This document shows, in pieces, positions 31,975 to 41,302 of a stretch of DNA of 64,000 nucleotides. Position 1 is the first letter of the stretch. Each line of letters starts with the position of its first letter. The translations under genes were made by a program, and so were the position numbers. The stretch spans positions 186,001-250,000 of the forward strand of contig CAVSRD010000012.1 in assembly GCA_963730315.1 (NCBI GenBank), given 5' to 3'. The DNA comes from VRUE01 sp963730315 (lineage in GTDB: Bacteria > Actinomycetota > Thermoleophilia > Solirubrobacterales > 70-9). Below the pieces are notes generated by a model. The model made no database searches, was not told the DNA's origin, and was given only the letters and a program-made list of their open reading frames with translations.

Positions 31975-33125
31975 ATGCGGATCGTCGCAGTTCAAGAGCG
32001 ACCGGTACCGATCGCCTCTCAGATCGCCAACGCCTACATCGACTTTGCGCAGATGAACGTCTCGGTCGTCGCGATCGAAACCGACGTGATTCGGGACGGC
32101 CGGCCGCTAACAGGCTACGGGTTCAACTCGAACGGTCGCTACGCCCAGAGTGGACTTCTGCGAGAGCGCTTCATCCCCCGTCTGCTGGCCGCCCAACCGG
32201 ATGAGCTGCTGGACGGACGGCGGCGACAACTTCGATCCAGAGCGGGTTTGGTCGGTGCTGATGCGGAACGAGAAGCCCGGCGGGCACGGCGAGCGCTCCG
32301 TCGCGGTCGGGGTGCTCGACATGGCGATCTGGGACCTGGTCGCGAAGCTGGCCGAGCAGCCCCTCTACCGCCTCCTTGCCGAGCGCTTCAACGAAGGTGC
32401 GGGTGACGAGACAGTCGCTGTTTACGCAGCAGGGGGCTACTACTTGCCGGGGAAGGACGAGAAGGCGCTTGTCGAGGAGCTCAAGGGCTACCTGGATCTC
32501 GGCTACAGAGCGACGAAGATCAAGATCGGCGCTGCGCCGCTGGCGGAGGACCTGCGTCGGATCGAGGCCGCACTCGACCTGCTGGGCGGCGATGGGTCAC
32601 GCTTGGCGGTCGACGCTAACGGCCGCTTCGACCTCGACGCGGCGATCGGCTGCGGCGAACGCGATAACCCCCTATCGGCTGCGATGGTACGAGGAGCCGG
32701 GCGACCCGCTGGACTACGCGCTGAACGCGGCGCTGGCCAATAGCTACGAGTTGCCGCTGGCGACGGGCGAGAACCTGTTCTCGATGCAGGACAGCCGGAA
32801 CCTCCTGCGCTTCGGCGGGATGCGCCCCGACCGAGACGTGCTGCAGATGGACCCGGCGCTGAGCTATGGGCTCACTGAATACCTACGAACACTTGCCGTG
32901 ATCGAGGAGCAAGGATGGAGTCGCCGAAGCATTGTTCCCCACGGCGGGCATCAGTTCGGCCTTTCGATCGCGGCGGGCCTCGGGCTTGGCGGAAATGAGT
33001 CCTACCCAGGCGTATTCCAACCGTTTGGACGCTTTGCCGACGAGCTCGACGTCCACGATGGCAGAGTCGGACTGCCCTCTATTCCCGGCATTGGCTTCGA
33101 GGCGAACTCAGACCTATCGCAGTGA
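31975..33125 (+). pseudogene. tarD-like: D-tartrate dehydratase-like (enolase superfamily) gene, two frameshifts
   Basis: Three frames must be joined to read one enzyme of about 382 residues. The first runs from ATG 31975 to about 32215 (RNAYIDF-like ANAYIDFAQMNVS, GFNSNGRYAQ). The second covers about 32215-32655 (NEKPGGHGERSVAVG, AAGGYYLPGKDEK, KIKIG, VDANGRF). The third runs from about 32655 to the TGA at 33125 (YEEPGDPLDYAL, TGENLF, PHGGHQFGLSIAAGLGLGGN). The Lys in KIKIG and His in PHGGH correspond to the superfamily's catalytic bases. Each change moves the frame by one base. The pattern matches the TarD type of tartrate dehydratase. It is either a decayed gene or carries two sequencing errors. 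Confidence 0.85.
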
Positions 33126-33209
33126 TGCACGCCACCTAGGCAGGGGGCGAGATTTCGCAGTTCGTCCTGGGCGAACCGCCCCAAGGACACACGCGCGCTC
33201 AACCACCTC

Positions 33210-34112
33210 TTAGGTGACGGCGATGGGCCTAACCCACGATCCCGTAGCACCTGCGATTTTCAGAGGAAGACAGAGGAAGGCGAACTCCGAGACCGCGTCT
33301 CGGCCAAGCTCCTCGAGGTAGGCCATCTCCATGATGTACACCCCACGGTTGATCAGCGCCTCAAGGTGAACGGGATGCGGACTCTCGGGGTCGAGTGACG
33401 GAAGAACCTCGAAGGACTCGGTATCGCTACCGAGGACGACCGCCCCCGCGTCCATCAGGTATTCCGCGCCTTCCAGGGTGACCCCCGCGTCGGCGAGCTT
33501 CGACAGCTTCTCGGTATCGGGCCACGCCGACAAATATCCGGTCCTGATGAGCACAACATCCCCGGGCTTCAGTTTCACCTGCTGACGCATGAGGGTGCTC
33601 TCGATCTCCTCTACGCCGATCGGCGTGCTGGCCGGGAGCGCCTTCATCTCCATCGCCGATGCGACGTCAAGCAGCACTCCGCGCGCAAAGATCGGCGGGA
33701 TCGCAGCTGCATCATGGGTCTGCGGACCAAAATCGCCCAGGTGCTGGGCGGCATTATCACCGCCGAACCAATGGTCATCCGCGCCACAAGTGGCATGACA
33801 GAGTGCGTCAATGTGCGTGCCGGTATGGGCGCTGCCAGTTAGGAGCTCGCTATGGATTCCGAATTCCACTGAGTTCTTACCCAGCCAATCCCAGTCCTTT
33901 TCGACGCGAACACCCCGGGGCGTCCGGTAGGCCAGCACCTGGAAAGGCGCGTGCCCCGGCCACTGTGGCATGTGAGTCCAACGCCCACAATCGAGATCGT
34001 AAATCTTTCCGCTATCGATCAAGCGGCTCGCCGCAAGCACAGCAGCCGGGCCGGCGTCAAGCAGGGGTGGATGCTTTTCTGGGGGACTTTCGTCATGGGC
34101 TCGGCTCTTCAT
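33210..34112 (-). CDS. Cyclase family protein (metal-dependent hydrolase, PF04199)
   Basis: This 300-residue protein has the cyclase/kynurenine-formamidase motif H-x-G-T-H-x-D in GSAHTGTHIDALCH, with other metal positions in TGYLSAWPD and DTESFEVLP. Known members hydrolyse N-formylkynurenine, isatin or cyclic imides. The substrate here is unknown. It is the last gene of the minus-strand accessory operon; its start overlaps the stop of the gamma-carbonic-anhydrase-like gene. Confidence 0.85.
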   Translation of the reverse strand: MKSRAHDESPPEKHPPLLDAGPAAVLAASRLIDSGKIYDLDCGRWTHMPQWPGHAPFQVLAYRTPRGVRVEKDWDWLGKNSVEFGIHSELLTGSAHTGTHIDALCHATCGADDHWFGGDNAAQHLGDFGPQTHDAAAIPPIFARGVLLDVASAMEMKALPASTPIGVEEIESTLMRQQVKLKPGDVVLIRTGYLSAWPDTEKLSKLADAGVTLEGAEYLMDAGAVVLGSDTESFEVLPSLDPESPHPVHLEALINRGVYIMEMAYLEELGRDAVSEFAFLCLPLKIAGATGSWVRPIAVT

Positions 34113-34642
34113 CTGTCACTCTCCTCGAATTCCTTCCTATATATCCGCGCTTGCTCTGTATAGCGTCGGCAAATCGAGCGGGCCATGTTCTCGGGCGCCT
34201 CCCCCGCGACTCTTGCCGGGATACCCACCGCGAGGGTGCCAGGCGGGATTTCCGTACCCTCAAGAACTACGCTTCCAGCACCAATTATAGATCCGTACCC
34301 CACACGCGCTCGAGAAAGGATCGTCGCGCCCATCCCAACGACTGCTTCGGTCTCGATCGTGCAACCATGGACGACTGCAGCGTGACCTACCGCGACGTCG
34401 GCCGCCAAGTCGAGCGGCGCGCCCGAGTCGGTGTGAAGGATTACGCCATCTTGGACACTGCATCGAGGCCCGATCGAGATCGGCTCGATGTCGCCGCGAG
34501 CAACCACGCCAAACCAGAGATTCGCCTCCGCGGCTACGGACACCGCACCACTGAGGATTACGCCGGGCGCCAGCCACGCCTCGGAGGCGACCGTCGGAGC
34601 AACCCCTTGCAGCGAGATCAGCCGCGGCTCACTTTCCGTCAT
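34109..34642 (-). CDS. Gamma-carbonic-anhydrase/hexapeptide-repeat protein
   Basis: This 177-residue left-handed beta-helix protein has repeated hexapeptides: GVILSGAVSVAAEANLWFGVV, CSVQDGVILHTDSG, DVAVGHAAVVHGCTIE and GMGATILSRARVGYGSIIGAGS. The His residues in ILHTD, VGHAAVVHG correspond to the zinc ligands of gamma carbonic anhydrase and related acyltransferases. It is coupled at both ends to neighbours (ATGA overlaps) within the operon. Its role in the pathway is unclear; related proteins occur in carnitine metabolism (CaiE type). Confidence 0.85.
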   Translation of the reverse strand: MTESEPRLISLQGVAPTVASEAWLAPGVILSGAVSVAAEANLWFGVVARGDIEPISIGPRCSVQDGVILHTDSGAPLDLAADVAVGHAAVVHGCTIETEAVVGMGATILSRARVGYGSIIGAGSVVLEGTEIPPGTLAVGIPARVAGEAPENMARSICRRYTEQARIYRKEFEESDR

Positions 34643-36036
34643 GAACGCTCTTTCGTTGGATGGGCCCCGACAGCGGTATCGGAGAGGCCCATCCCGAGTA
34701 GCGCGATGGGCGCCATCTCCGATACCGCCTCAAGCAACCTGTCGACTTGCTCACCAGTAGTCTCCGAGCAGGTGCTGAAACGTCCCTCCGGGCCGATCAA
34801 GATGTTGCGCTCCAGCAACAGGCGGTGGAGGTCAACTCGAGACGGAAGGTCGCTCGCCTCGCGAGCGTTCCGTGGCGGGCGACGACCGAAGTGGATGCGT
34901 CCGATGCTCCCGTAGTTCGAAGCGGTCAAAGGCAGGTCGAGCTCGTTGCCGATCTTGACGATCCCTTCGGTGATCCTGTCACCCAGCTGCGACATCTTCT
35001 GGACGGTCGCGGGATCGAGTATCTCGAGAACCGTCCGGCCAGCAACCATGGTCACAGGATGGGCGTTGAACGTTCCGGCGTGCCGCACGAATCCGGCTTG
35101 CCGTGGGTCGAACACAGCCATTACCTCCTCGCGCCCGGAAAAAGCGCCGATCGCGAAGCCGCCGCCCAGCGCCTTGCCCAAGCAGAGGAGGTCAGGTGAG
35201 ATCCCGTAGTCGCTTACGGCGCCCGCGAAGCTCGTTCGCCAGGTCGCAACCTCATCGACGATGAGAAGCACGTCGTTATCAACGCACCAACTCTGCAGAC
35301 CCCGAAGGTAGTCCGGATCGCCCGGAATTGACCCGCCTGAGTTGAGGAAGACCTCGATGATGATCGCGGCCAGATCATCCGCGTGTGGTTGCAGGCGCTC
35401 CAGCGCTCCATCGAGGTCGTTGTAGGGAAACACCGTAACGCTCTTGAGTATGTCGTCGCCCATGCCAGGGCTCTCAGGAATTCCTAAGCAGGAGGACTCG
35501 CCGAACTTCGTGACGCTCACGTCGACGAGATCGAAACCGCCGTGATAGCCGCCCTCAGCCTTGGCGATCCTCGACTTCCCAGTGAACGCCCGCGCGCCTC
35601 TGATCGCCTGCCAGGTCGCCTCGGACCCTGAGCTCGTGAAGCGAACCCGATCGACGCCGAAGCGCTCGGTGATCTGCAACGCAAGTGCGATCTCGCTATC
35701 GCTGGGGACGCCAAACGGGCTCCCCAGCGATAGCGCCTCGTCGATCGCCTCGCCCACCTTGGGATGGCCGTGGCCGACCGCTGAGGCGGTGTAATTGAGT
35801 AAGAAGTCGTCAACTACAGCGCCATCGACTAGTTCGATCTGGCTTCCCTGTGCGGTGGCGCCGTAGACGGGGAACGGGGCGACGTAGAGCTGCGTACGGG
35901 TGTTGCCGCCGGGCATGACCCTGGTGGCACGCTCGAAGGACTCGCGCGCTCGCGGCCACAGCGCGGCGTAGCGTCGTTCACTCAGGCTGCGCGGTGCGGG
36001 CGAAATGGGGGATCCCCCTTGCTCGCTTCCCATCAC
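34639..36036 (-). CDS. Class III aminotransferase (glutamate-1-semialdehyde type)
   Basis: This 465-residue PLP enzyme resembles glutamate-1-semialdehyde aminomutases and related omega-aminotransferases: MPGGNTRTQLY, VGHGHPKVGEAI, FTSSGSEATWQAIRGAR, YHGGFDLVD, LLIVDEVATWRTSFAGA and the PLP lysine in LGKALGGGFAIGAF. The Glu in EVFLNSGGS replaces the usual EP motif. It probably transaminates a catabolic intermediate in this operon, supplying the aldehyde for the aldehyde dehydrogenase gene upstream (inference). Confidence 0.85.
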   Translation of the reverse strand: MMGSEQGGSPISPAPRSLSERRYAALWPRARESFERATRVMPGGNTRTQLYVAPFPVYGATAQGSQIELVDGAVVDDFLLNYTASAVGHGHPKVGEAIDEALSLGSPFGVPSDSEIALALQITERFGVDRVRFTSSGSEATWQAIRGARAFTGKSRIAKAEGGYHGGFDLVDVSVTKFGESSCLGIPESPGMGDDILKSVTVFPYNDLDGALERLQPHADDLAAIIIEVFLNSGGSIPGDPDYLRGLQSWCVDNDVLLIVDEVATWRTSFAGAVSDYGISPDLLCLGKALGGGFAIGAFSGREEVMAVFDPRQAGFVRHAGTFNAHPVTMVAGRTVLEILDPATVQKMSQLGDRITEGIVKIGNELDLPLTASNYGSIGRIHFGRRPPRNAREASDLPSRVDLHRLLLERNILIGPEGRFSTCSETTGEQVDRLLEAVSEMAPIALLGMGLSDTAVGAHPTKERS

Positions 36037-36241
36037 CCTTTCACCTCCGTTACAGCCTGCTCAAGCCCCGAGGTCTGGTCGCGGCCCGCGATACCTCCTC
36101 GCACCTTCGGCCGAACGACCAAACCGCACCGTCTGCGCCCACGGCAAGCGTAACTACTCGTGGCGTAGTCCCACCCTTGTTGTTTGGCTGTTCCGTACAT
36201 ACTGCTGCCTCCGATCCCCGCAGCCCTTACGGACCGCGAAG

Positions 36242-37423
36242 TTACGGTCCTGCCCTTTCCCCACCAGCGACGATTGATTCGCGGCCAGGTAGAAACGTAC
36301 TGGCGCCCTCAATCGCCCGGACCTCGCCGTGCGCGATCCACTCCGCTGCCATCCGACCCACGATTGGCGACACTTGGATCCCATAGCCCCCGACACCACA
36401 CGCGCCGATGATGGTCTCGTCCTCTGGGTAGGGCCCGACCTGCGGCTTCCCGTCGGGACTAACGGGGTACAGTCCGGCCCAGCCCTTCCCGATCCCGGCG
36501 TCCGCGAACGTCGGCAAACGCCGCGGCATGATCTCACTGAAGTGCTCTACAAAGTCCTGTTTGACGCCCTCGAAATAGTCGTTCGGGTCGACTACGCTGC
36601 CTACCACCTCCTCGCTGTGAAGGCCCCCTAGGAGCTGGTCGCCGGTCTCATACCGAAAGTAAAGTCCGTCCTGCCCATCGGAGGGCGAATAATCCATGAC
36701 CTCTGGCATCACGTAACCCAGTGGCTTGGGAAGATGGATGCTGACGACCTCGTGGCGTTGGGGCAGGATCGGAGTCGCGACACCCAGTAAGCCGCCCACC
36801 TCGCCAGCCCAGGCGCCGGCCGCGTTGACGACGAACTCGCTGACGACATCACCTTTTGATGTCGAAAGGCGATGACGCCCACCGGACACCACTTCATGCG
36901 CCTCGACGGCGGCGGTCTGGACGATACGCACACCGGCCGCTGTCGCCAACTCCCCGACGAGCGAGCAGTACAGGTGGCCATCGACGATCCCGTCGCTGGC
37001 GCCATAGAGTCCAGCGACTAGGTCCTCTACGTAGATGTCTGGAAACCGCTCGGAGATCGCGGCAGGATCAAGGACGCAAGCGTCGTCAATTCCAAGTCCC
37101 TTCTGTATCTTCACACTGCGTTCGAACGCCCTCGCAGCCTCATCGCTGTGGCCCAGACGTAGATAGCCGATCCGGTTGAATCTTAGGTCGTGATCGCGCT
37201 CCAGTTCGAGAAATTTAGCCTTGCTCTTGACACGCAGCTCGATATCTAGCGGCATCATGTACTGGGTCTCAACCGCGCCCACCGAGCGGCTCGACGAACC
37301 ACTCCCGACGTAGGACCGGTCGACGACAGTTACGTCCGTGATCCCGAGCTCGGTTAGCTCGAGGGCCGTGCACAGGCCGCTAACTCCTGCACCAATAATT
37401 GCGACTGAGGGTCGTGAGGTCAT
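36242..37423 (-). CDS. FAD-dependent oxidoreductase (DAO/sarcosine oxidase type)
   Basis: This 393-residue flavoprotein begins with the dinucleotide-binding fold AIIGAGVSGLCTALELTELG. It contains ETQYMMPLDIELRVKSKAKF, NAAGAWAGEVGGLLG and the C-terminal block GWAGLYPVSPDGKPQVGP, IGACGVGGYGIQVSP that binds FAD. It is expected to oxidise an amine or N-methyl amino acid. It lies 27 bases after the aldehyde dehydrogenase gene and about 205 bases before the aminotransferase; the gap 36037-36241 shows no feature. Confidence 0.86.
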   Translation of the reverse strand: MTSRPSVAIIGAGVSGLCTALELTELGITDVTVVDRSYVGSGSSSRSVGAVETQYMMPLDIELRVKSKAKFLELERDHDLRFNRIGYLRLGHSDEAARAFERSVKIQKGLGIDDACVLDPAAISERFPDIYVEDLVAGLYGASDGIVDGHLYCSLVGELATAAGVRIVQTAAVEAHEVVSGGRHRLSTSKGDVVSEFVVNAAGAWAGEVGGLLGVATPILPQRHEVVSIHLPKPLGYVMPEVMDYSPSDGQDGLYFRYETGDQLLGGLHSEEVVGSVVDPNDYFEGVKQDFVEHFSEIMPRRLPTFADAGIGKGWAGLYPVSPDGKPQVGPYPEDETIIGACGVGGYGIQVSPIVGRMAAEWIAHGEVRAIEGASTFLPGRESIVAGGERAGP

Positions 37424-37450
37424 TTCGTGTACGCCTCCGGTCGATTCGCT

Positions 37451-39010
37451 CTACCCGACATAGGTGCGGCTTTGCTCGCGCATGTACTGCTGGAGGTAAT
37501 GAACACCACCCGCCCCGCGAGAAGTTGACCCCGATCCCTTCCAGCCTCCAAAGGGTTGGACTCCAGGCCAGGCGCCGGTCGTGGCGCCGGCGCTCCGGTT
37601 GACATAGATCACTCCAGCCTGAACATCGTTGGCGAATCGCTCGATCTCAGCCTGGTCCTCTGAGTAGAGCCCTGCTGTTAAGCCGAAGACGAGTGCGTTC
37701 GCCTGCGAAAGCGCTTCCGGGAACGAAGAGACCGGATGCACGGCAACAAACGGCGTGAAAAGCTCGTCGCGCAGGAGGTGGGACTCTGTAGGAATCTCGG
37801 CGCTCGTCGGTTCGACGTAGTTCCCGTACTCGAAGTCTCCCTCGAGAAGGCGGTTTCCACCGTTCAGCGGCCAACCAGCTTCGCGACACTCCAACGCCGC
37901 ATCGAGCAGCCTCTGGGCGGATTCCGGTGACACCACCGGCCCAAGCTGCGCGGTGGGATCCAAGGGACTCGCCACTCGGACTCGACAGCGAGCCGCCTCG
38001 AGCAGCTCCATAAACTCCTCCTTCACGGAGTCCTCGATGAGGACGCGCGAACATCCCGAACACCTCTGGCCGCTGAAACCGAAGGCCGAGCGGCTGACAC
38101 CAAGGGCAGCCTTCTCGAGGTCCGCTTTGCCAGTCACGATTGCAGGGTTTTTGCCACCCATCTCGCAGATTGCGGGGCGCGGATAATCGCCAGTAAAGCC
38201 ACGATAGATCCGCATCCCTACGTCATAGGAGCCCGTAAACGTCAGACCATCGATGGTGTCGTTGTTGTAGAGCCAGTCGCCGAGGTCGTTATCGGGGATC
38301 GTGAGCAGGTGGAGGGCCTCCCCCGGAACACCCGCATCCCGAAAGAGATCGTAGACCGACACTCCGCTCAGATAGCCGTGTGGGGATGGCTTTGCGATTA
38401 CGGTATTTCCAGCAATCAGCGCCGCCGCGATCGGCCCCAACAACAGCGCCATCGCAAAGTTGAAGGGCCCGATGACCTCCCAGACTCCGTAGGGACGCAT
38501 CACGCTGACGGCCTTCTCACCATGGCTCGAACCCATCAGGGCCTCGAAACCGGAGTTCTTTCGCATCTGCTCACAGTAGTACTCGATCAGTACTACACAC
38601 TCATCGACCTCGCCCAGCGCCTCCAGAATCGGCTTGCCGACCTCGTAGGCAAGGATGGCCGCTAGCTCGTAGCGTTGGGCGCGCACGCCGTCAGCTACGC
38701 GGCCAACGATCTCTACCCGATCGTTCCAATCGGCGCCGGACCACTCCGGGAGGAAGCGCCGAGCCGCCGCAACCGCGTCGTCGAAGTCCTCACGCTCAGC
38801 GTTCCCGAAGCGGCCGACAATGATTCGCGAGTCTGCCGGAGACCGCTCTTCTTCCGAGCCCCTCCCCTCCCGCTCTTCGCCGGAAACGTAGAAGGGGTGG
38901 TCTTTGCCAAGCTCTCCTTTGACCCGCTCGATAGCGACGGCGAAAGCCTCCGCCTGGTCTCCGGTGGCAGAGAAGGTCTCGTAGTCAACCTGGCTTTGGT
39001 TCCAATTCAT
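37451..39010 (-). CDS. Aldehyde dehydrogenase family protein
   Basis: This 519-residue enzyme of the PutA/P5C-dehydrogenase-like ALDH branch starts at ATG 39010 behind AAGGGAAG. It has the NAD-binding PFNFAMALLLGPIAAALIAGN, LTFTGSYDVGMRIYRG, the catalytic Glu in ICEMGGKNPAIV and the catalytic Cys in SGQRCSGCSRVLI. The C-terminus contains PFGGWKGSG. The N-terminal 60 residues and 150 upstream bases are repeated in degraded form at 44150-44443. It should oxidise an aldehyde made by the aminotransferase or the FAD enzyme. Confidence 0.9.
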   Translation of the reverse strand: MNWNQSQVDYETFSATGDQAEAFAVAIERVKGELGKDHPFYVSGEEREGRGSEEERSPADSRIIVGRFGNAEREDFDDAVAAARRFLPEWSGADWNDRVEIVGRVADGVRAQRYELAAILAYEVGKPILEALGEVDECVVLIEYYCEQMRKNSGFEALMGSSHGEKAVSVMRPYGVWEVIGPFNFAMALLLGPIAAALIAGNTVIAKPSPHGYLSGVSVYDLFRDAGVPGEALHLLTIPDNDLGDWLYNNDTIDGLTFTGSYDVGMRIYRGFTGDYPRPAICEMGGKNPAIVTGKADLEKAALGVSRSAFGFSGQRCSGCSRVLIEDSVKEEFMELLEAARCRVRVASPLDPTAQLGPVVSPESAQRLLDAALECREAGWPLNGGNRLLEGDFEYGNYVEPTSAEIPTESHLLRDELFTPFVAVHPVSSFPEALSQANALVFGLTAGLYSEDQAEIERFANDVQAGVIYVNRSAGATTGAWPGVQPFGGWKGSGSTSRGAGGVHYLQQYMREQSRTYVG

Positions 39011-39156
39011 ACTTCCCTTGCTAACGCCTTTGGTCCTCGCAGACGGGTGGGAATCTAGACGGGCTGCAACCGGGGGGCAATGGACACCCAGTGCAGGTCT
39101 CAACCCCTAGGTGCACAACATGGATCGGCTCGACGAGCGAGACCTCACGTCTAGCC
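38862..39156 (+). repeat. Direct repeat, left copy (ALDH 5' end and upstream region)
   Basis: This approximately 295-base segment matches 44150-44443 with many scattered differences. The best blocks contain GCCGGAAACGTAGAAGGGG, GGTGGCAGAGAAGGT, and GGGCAATGG with GGTGCACA and ATGGATCGG. Here it covers the first 50 codons of the intact aldehyde dehydrogenase and its promoter region. Confidence 0.8.
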
Positions 39157-39225
39157 CGTGCGGCTGCGAGCATCGTGCTCGACGATGGGGCCGAGCGAGG
39201 CCGCCTCATAGACCATCCGCTTCTG
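39151..39225 (-). pseudogene. Remnant of a PucR-type regulator
   Basis: On the minus strand a frame reads EAASLGPIVEHDARSRTG and then stops at 39151. The PucR protein at 44464-46146 contains LGPILEHDARSRTQ, and EAASLA further upstream, so this is a second copy with an internal deletion. It sits just upstream of the intact aldehyde dehydrogenase, as PucR does relative to the fragment at 44150-44296. Confidence 0.65.
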
Positions 39226-39260
39226 AGCGACCATCTAGCGGCACCTTGAGGCACGACGGC

Positions 39261-40277
39261 TCAGCCGGTAACCCGCTCGCGCTGGATCATCACCACCGCC
39301 ACGATCAGCACGACGCCGATGATGATGTCGCGCGTCGATGGTGGCAGGGTGGTAGCGGCGAGAATCGTCCCTATAGCCGTGAAGAGTGCTGCCCCGCCTG
39401 CGGTGCCCACGAAGTTTCCACGACCACCGAGTATCGACGTACCGCCGAGGACGACTGCGGCAATGGACGGGAAGAGAAAGGGGTCGCCCATCAGTGGGGA
39501 CGCATTCCGGTTCCAGCCACTTAGCATCACCCCGGCCAACCCGTAGCTGAAGCTCGCAAGCGCGTAGACAGCGATGGTGACACCGCGAGTGCGGATCCCC
39601 GACAGGTAGGAGACGTCGGGACTGTTCCCGATTGCGTAAATGCGACGGCCGAAGGTCGTTCGCAGGAGCAATAAGGTTGCCACAATGGTGAATATGATCC
39701 CCATAAAGAGTACATTGCTGAACGGCCCGACTGACCCTGTCATGAAGTCGATCAGTGGTTGAGGCGCGGACCCGATCGGCTTGCCTTGGCTGTACGCTAG
39801 GACGACACCGGTGAGGATGATGTTGGTCCCCAGGGTAGCGATAAGAGGTGACACCTTGAGGTATGCCACCCAGACGCCGTTCCACACTCCGATTGCGGTA
39901 GCGAAAGCGAGAGCGCCGACGATCCCCAAGATGCCGTGGCTGCCAGAACTCGAAGCGAGCTCCGTCATAAAGATGCCCGCGGAGGTTATCGTGAGCGGGA
40001 CCGAGAGGTCGATCCCGCCCGAAAGGATGACCACGTTCTGGCCGAAAGCGACCACTAGGGCGAAGACCGCAAGCACGAGGGCGGTTTCGACCTGGCTGAG
40101 GTGAGTCACCCAACCCAGTGCAGCCCCGAGAGCGAAGACTGCCAGGAAAACGAGCCAGACCGTGAGGACCGCACGCAGATTCGGGTAACGGCTCAAGGCC
40201 TCCCGCCACCGCGCGACCAGCTTTGTGAAGGTTGCGGATGCCGTGACGTCCGCCGGATGAGCGCCACCGACTTCCAT
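39261..40277 (-). CDS. Ribose/monosaccharide-type ABC transporter permease
   Basis: This 338-residue membrane protein has about eight to nine helices. It carries the BPD_transp_2 signatures FGQNVVILSGGIDLSVPLTI (near residues 82-101) and VVLGGTSILGGRGNFVGT, and IYAIGNSPDVSYLSGIR. It would form the import channel with the second permease. It is the last gene of the importer operon; its start overlaps the stop of the other permease by one base. About 35 bases after its stop the PucR remnant begins. Confidence 0.92.
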   Translation of the reverse strand: MEVGGAHPADVTASATFTKLVARWREALSRYPNLRAVLTVWLVFLAVFALGAALGWVTHLSQVETALVLAVFALVVAFGQNVVILSGGIDLSVPLTITSAGIFMTELASSSGSHGILGIVGALAFATAIGVWNGVWVAYLKVSPLIATLGTNIILTGVVLAYSQGKPIGSAPQPLIDFMTGSVGPFSNVLFMGIIFTIVATLLLLRTTFGRRIYAIGNSPDVSYLSGIRTRGVTIAVYALASFSYGLAGVMLSGWNRNASPLMGDPFLFPSIAAVVLGGTSILGGRGNFVGTAGGAALFTAIGTILAATTLPPSTRDIIIGVVLIVAVVMIQRERVTG

Positions 40278-41302
40278 CAGCCCTCACCCCCCGCGCTCGC
40301 GGCAGTGTGCCGTGGTCGTACAAGGATGCGCCGCGCGAACCTATTAGCGTCGCTGCCGATCGCGCTGGGTAGGACGACAGCGAGCAGAACGGCACCGAAG
40401 ACGATCGGGGTGTAGTAGGACGCAACGCCCACCGAAAACAGGATCGACTCGAGCAGGATCAGGCACAGCGCGCCGACGATGCTGCCAATGGCGCCACCGC
40501 GTCCGCCTCCGAACGCAGTACCCCCGATGACAACCGCGGCGAACAGCTGGACGAGCAGGACAAAGTTGATCCGCGGATCGCCGCTGGCGGTAGCGGCGGT
40601 GTAGTTGAGCGCCGCGACTCCATAGAACAACCCTGCAAACGCGTAGGTTGCGACGAGCGTGCCGCGCACAGGCACTCCTCTGGCAAAGGCTGCCGCGGCG
40701 TTACTTCCGACCGCATAGAGGTGGCGCCCGAATCTCAGGTTCTTGAGCAGGATCCAGAGCAAGCCCACGATCGCGATCACTCCAGCCGAGGCAGGAATGG
40801 GGCCCCATTCCCCGGACAGCGCGAGCGAAAAGTTCGTGGGCACGCTCCCACCCGGCTGGTCGAGGAGAGCCAGAGCGCCGCCCGAGAGTACGAAGAACAT
40901 CGAGATCGTCGCAATGATCGACTGGATTCGTAGGAAGCCAACCAGAATCCCGTTGATCGCGCCGATCGCGGCGCCGATCGCGACCACGACGATTGCGGTG
41001 AGGACGTAGGAGCCGCCCAGGTGCTCTGCCTGAGTGACGAGAAAGACGTTCAGGAATGCAAGCACCGCAACCGGCGAGAAGTCGAACCCACCGGAGATCA
41101 CCACCACGGTTTGCCCGACCGCAAGGATCGCCAGCGTTGCGGTAGCGGTTGCAACCTCCTGCAACGTGAAATTCGAGAACGCCTCTTCCTTGACGGAGCC
41201 GTATAGCAGCAGCAGGACCGCGAGAACCACGAGGCTGCCGAGGATCGCCGGCGGGTTTCCGCCACGGACGCGAGCGGCGACCCCCTTGACCAAGGGAGTC
41301 AT
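40277..41302 (-). CDS. Ribose/monosaccharide-type ABC transporter permease
   Basis: This 341-residue permease is paralogous to the next one: VGQTVVVISGGFDFSPVAVL, LYAVGSNAAAAFARGV and VVIGGTAFGGGRGGAIGS are the conserved blocks. Two different permeases probably make a heterodimer. It starts at ATG 41302, overlapping the ATPase stop by four bases, so the operon is tightly coupled. Confidence 0.92.
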   Translation of the reverse strand: MTPLVKGVAARVRGGNPPAILGSLVVLAVLLLLYGSVKEEAFSNFTLQEVATATATLAILAVGQTVVVISGGFDFSPVAVLAFLNVFLVTQAEHLGGSYVLTAIVVVAIGAAIGAINGILVGFLRIQSIIATISMFFVLSGGALALLDQPGGSVPTNFSLALSGEWGPIPASAGVIAIVGLLWILLKNLRFGRHLYAVGSNAAAAFARGVPVRGTLVATYAFAGLFYGVAALNYTAATASGDPRINFVLLVQLFAAVVIGGTAFGGGRGGAIGSIVGALCLILLESILFSVGVASYYTPIVFGAVLLAVVLPSAIGSDANRFARRILVRPRHTAASAGGEG

